From contig NZ_CP009574.1 of assembly GCF_000764555.1 (NCBI RefSeq), positions 1,922,001-1,986,000 on the forward strand: a stretch of 64,000 nucleotides of DNA. The letters are read 5' to 3'. A program made the position numbers and the translations under genes. The stretch comes from Candidatus Francisella endociliophora (lineage in GTDB: Bacteria; Pseudomonadota; Gammaproteobacteria; Francisellales; Francisellaceae). Every line of letters starts with the position of its first letter. Positions within the stretch are counted from its first letter, which is position 1. This document shows positions 62,731 to 64,000 of the stretch, one piece after another. The notes beneath the pieces are model-generated. The model was not told the DNA's origin. It saw only the letters and a list, made by a program, of their open reading frames with translations, and did not search any database.

Positions 62731-63003
62731 ATGAACAAAAGTGAATTAGTAAGCTTTATGGCGACAGAAGCAGGAGTTACTAAAGGTGATGCTCTAAATC
62801 TTTTAGATGCTTTCATCGATGGTGTTTCTAGTGCTCTTAAATCTGGCGATTCTGTTACTCTAGTAGGCTTTGGTACTTTTCAAGTAAAAGAAAGAAGTGC
62901 AAGAGAAGGTAGAAACCCTAAGACTGGTGAAACTATCAAAATTGCTGCTTCAAAAGTTCCTAGCTTTAAAGCAGGTAAAGGTCTTAAAGACGCAGTAAAA
63001 TAA
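62731..63003 (+). CDS. hupB: DNA-binding protein HU
   Basis: The 90-residue protein is full-length [13 protein letters not shown] starts the helical part and [26 protein letters not shown] covers the HU/IHF signature and the DNA-binding arm (about 44-70). [16 protein letters not shown] closes it. HU rather than IHF is chosen for the arm sequence and the position after lon, as in many gammaproteobacteria. AAGGAG lies upstream; two hairpins follow, the second a clear terminator. Confidence 0.96.
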   Translation: MNKSELVSFMATEAGVTKGDALNLLDAFIDGVSSALKSGDSVTLVGFGTFQVKERSAREGRNPKTGETIKIAASKVPSFKAGKGLKDAVK

Positions 63004-63031
63004 AAAAATTCACAAAAAAGTGATTTTTTTG

Positions 63032-63061
63032 AAAGGCATGCTTAACAGTATGCCTTTTTTT
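63032..63061 (+). terminator. Rho-independent terminator after hupB
   Basis: Stem AAAGGCAT / ATGCCTTT with a ten-base loop is followed by a long T run. A more AT-rich hairpin (AAAAAATTCAC...GTGATTTTTT, 63003-63030) precedes it. Confidence 0.88.
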
Positions 63062-63113
63062 TATCTATAATATCTATAAGTTAATAAAATCTAGTTGAAT
63101 TAAGGTTAGTGAA

Positions 63114-64000
63114 ATGTTGCAATCATTTAATGATAGGCTAAAAGGACCATTTACATGGACTGTTGTTATATCAATCAGTTTTATATTTGTAATCTCTGGT
63201 ATGAGCTTCTTTTTTACAAATATGGGTGGCAGTAAATCATATATCGCGAAAGTTGGAGATAATGAAATAAGTTCTCAACAATTTGAGCAATACTCTCAGC
63301 AAGCAAAGACTAAAGAGCAAAAAAGACAAGTACTAGATCAAATGATAAATCAATATCTAGTTTTAGCTGATTCACAACGTCACGGTATTGTTTTATCCAA
63401 GTTTGTTTTACAATCTGCTATATTTACTAACCACATGTTTTTTGGCGAAGATGGTAAGTTCTCAACTGAGAAGTTAAAACAAGTTGCTCAATATGTTGGT
63501 GGAATGGGACGACTAGAGCAAATGATGTCTCAAAATCTTCAAGGCACAATTATTCCAAAAAATATTACTGATACAGAATTTACTACAGATTATGAAAACA
63601 AATCTCTAGCAAGTATATATGCAGTAAATAAAGAGATTGAGTATACAAAGATTTCACCAAGTGCTCTAGAAACTGAAGTTAATCCATCTCAAAAAGATTT
63701 ACAAGACTACTATAATGCACATAAAGTCGAGTATATGACTCCAGCGCAAAAGACAATTAGTTATTATGAAATTTCAAAAGATGATTTTATAACAAATGAT
63801 AGTATAAATGACCAGCAAGTTAAAGATTATTATAATAGTCATAAAGACTTGTTTAAGAAATTAGATGAAAAAACTAAAACAACTATCAAAAAAATTATTC
63901 AAAATAGACAAGCTTTAGAACAATTTAATAAATTTGCTCAAGGCGTTGATAGTGCTAGTTTTAATAAGTTGGAAAATAAATTGGGCAAGCCTAAAACTAT
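63114..64000 (+). CDS. ppiD: Periplasmic chaperone/prolyl isomerase PpiD (partial)
   Basis: This is the first 295 codons of a PpiD/SurA_N-type protein; it runs off the right edge. Residues about 1-12 are cytoplasmic (MLQSFNDRLKGP) and 13-36 form a membrane anchor (FTWTVVISISFIFVISGMSFFF). The periplasmic part starts IAKVGDNEISSQQFEQYSQQ and QVLDQMINQYLVLADSQRHGI, the PpiD N-terminal chaperone signature. The parvulin domain would lie beyond the window. Position after hupB matches the conserved lon-hupB-ppiD order. It helps fold outer-membrane and exported proteins. Confidence 0.93.
   Translation, partial: MLQSFNDRLKGPFTWTVVISISFIFVISGMSFFFTNMGGSKSYIAKVGDNEISSQQFEQYSQQAKTKEQKRQVLDQMINQYLVLADSQRHGIVLSKFVLQSAIFTNHMFFGEDGKFSTEKLKQVAQYVGGMGRLEQMMSQNLQGTIIPKNITDTEFTTDYENKSLASIYAVNKEIEYTKISPSALETEVNPSQKDLQDYYNAHKVEYMTPAQKTISYYEISKDDFITNDSINDQQVKDYYNSHKDLFKKLDEKTKTTIKKIIQNRQALEQFNKFAQGVDSASFNKLENKLGKPKT

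Overview
The window looks like chromosome of a Francisella species (F. tularensis/novicida/philomiragia group). This is an inference from recalled gene content and order, not from a database search. Supporting signs are an AT-rich genome with gammaproteobacterial gene sets, a metN plus fused metI-metQ transporter, a cyanophycin-synthetase-like pair, tandem GH18 chitinases, and tig-clpP-clpX-lon-hupB-ppiD in that order. Nearly all of it is ordinary, densely packed core genome. The one accessory stretch is a type I restriction-modification locus at about 49.3-56.5 kb.

Layout. 1-4 kb: type IV pilus genes pilC (cut by the left edge) and pilB, a glycerophosphodiester phosphodiesterase and a stand-alone CinA-like domain. 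4-9 kb: cphA and a second Mur-ligase-like protein. 9-13 kb, minus strand: ispF, a double rhodanese, the methionine importer metN/metIQ and plsY. 13-23.8 kb, plus strand: tgt, an isochorismatase-like hydrolase, tRNA-Val with its own promoter and terminator, a lipoprotein, rlmD, two adjacent ROK sugar kinases, pnuC, an MFS transporter, eno, ftsB and ispD. 23.8-27.3 kb, minus strand: kbl-tdh-permease, a threonine uptake and degradation operon. 27.4-32.4 kb: two paralogous secreted chitinases. 32.7-37.8 kb: a complete rRNA operon (16S, tRNA-Ile, tRNA-Ala, 23S, 5S) with promoter, processing stems and terminator. 38-49 kb: yajC-secD-secF, rpoH, aroA, a methyltransferase-like gene, rnhA, ansA, a beta carbonic anhydrase and several small exported proteins of unknown function. 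49.3-56.5 kb: hsdR, a DUF4238 gene, hsdS, a tandem array of palindromic repeats, a GIY-YIG endonuclease gene and hsdM. 57-64 kb: the proteostasis block tig-clpP-clpX-lon, then hupB and ppiD (cut by the right edge).

The most interesting region is 52.8-55.0 kb. A repeat unit of about 75 bp, made of two short hairpins, occurs once just upstream of hsdS and then about four times in tandem (period 104-105 bp) downstream of it. The next gene is a small GIY-YIG nuclease. Directly after its stop codon lies an exact inverted copy of the left hairpin. This arrangement resembles REP sequences with their dedicated REP transposase, but with a GIY-YIG nuclease in place of the Y1 transposase. It also places hsdS, the DNA-specificity gene, between direct repeats. 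Other points worth checking are a DUF4238 gene joined stop-to-start with hsdR, a hexamer repeat in the aroA leader, direct repeats in front of a chitinase gene, and a probable ATG-to-ATA start codon in a small exported protein gene.
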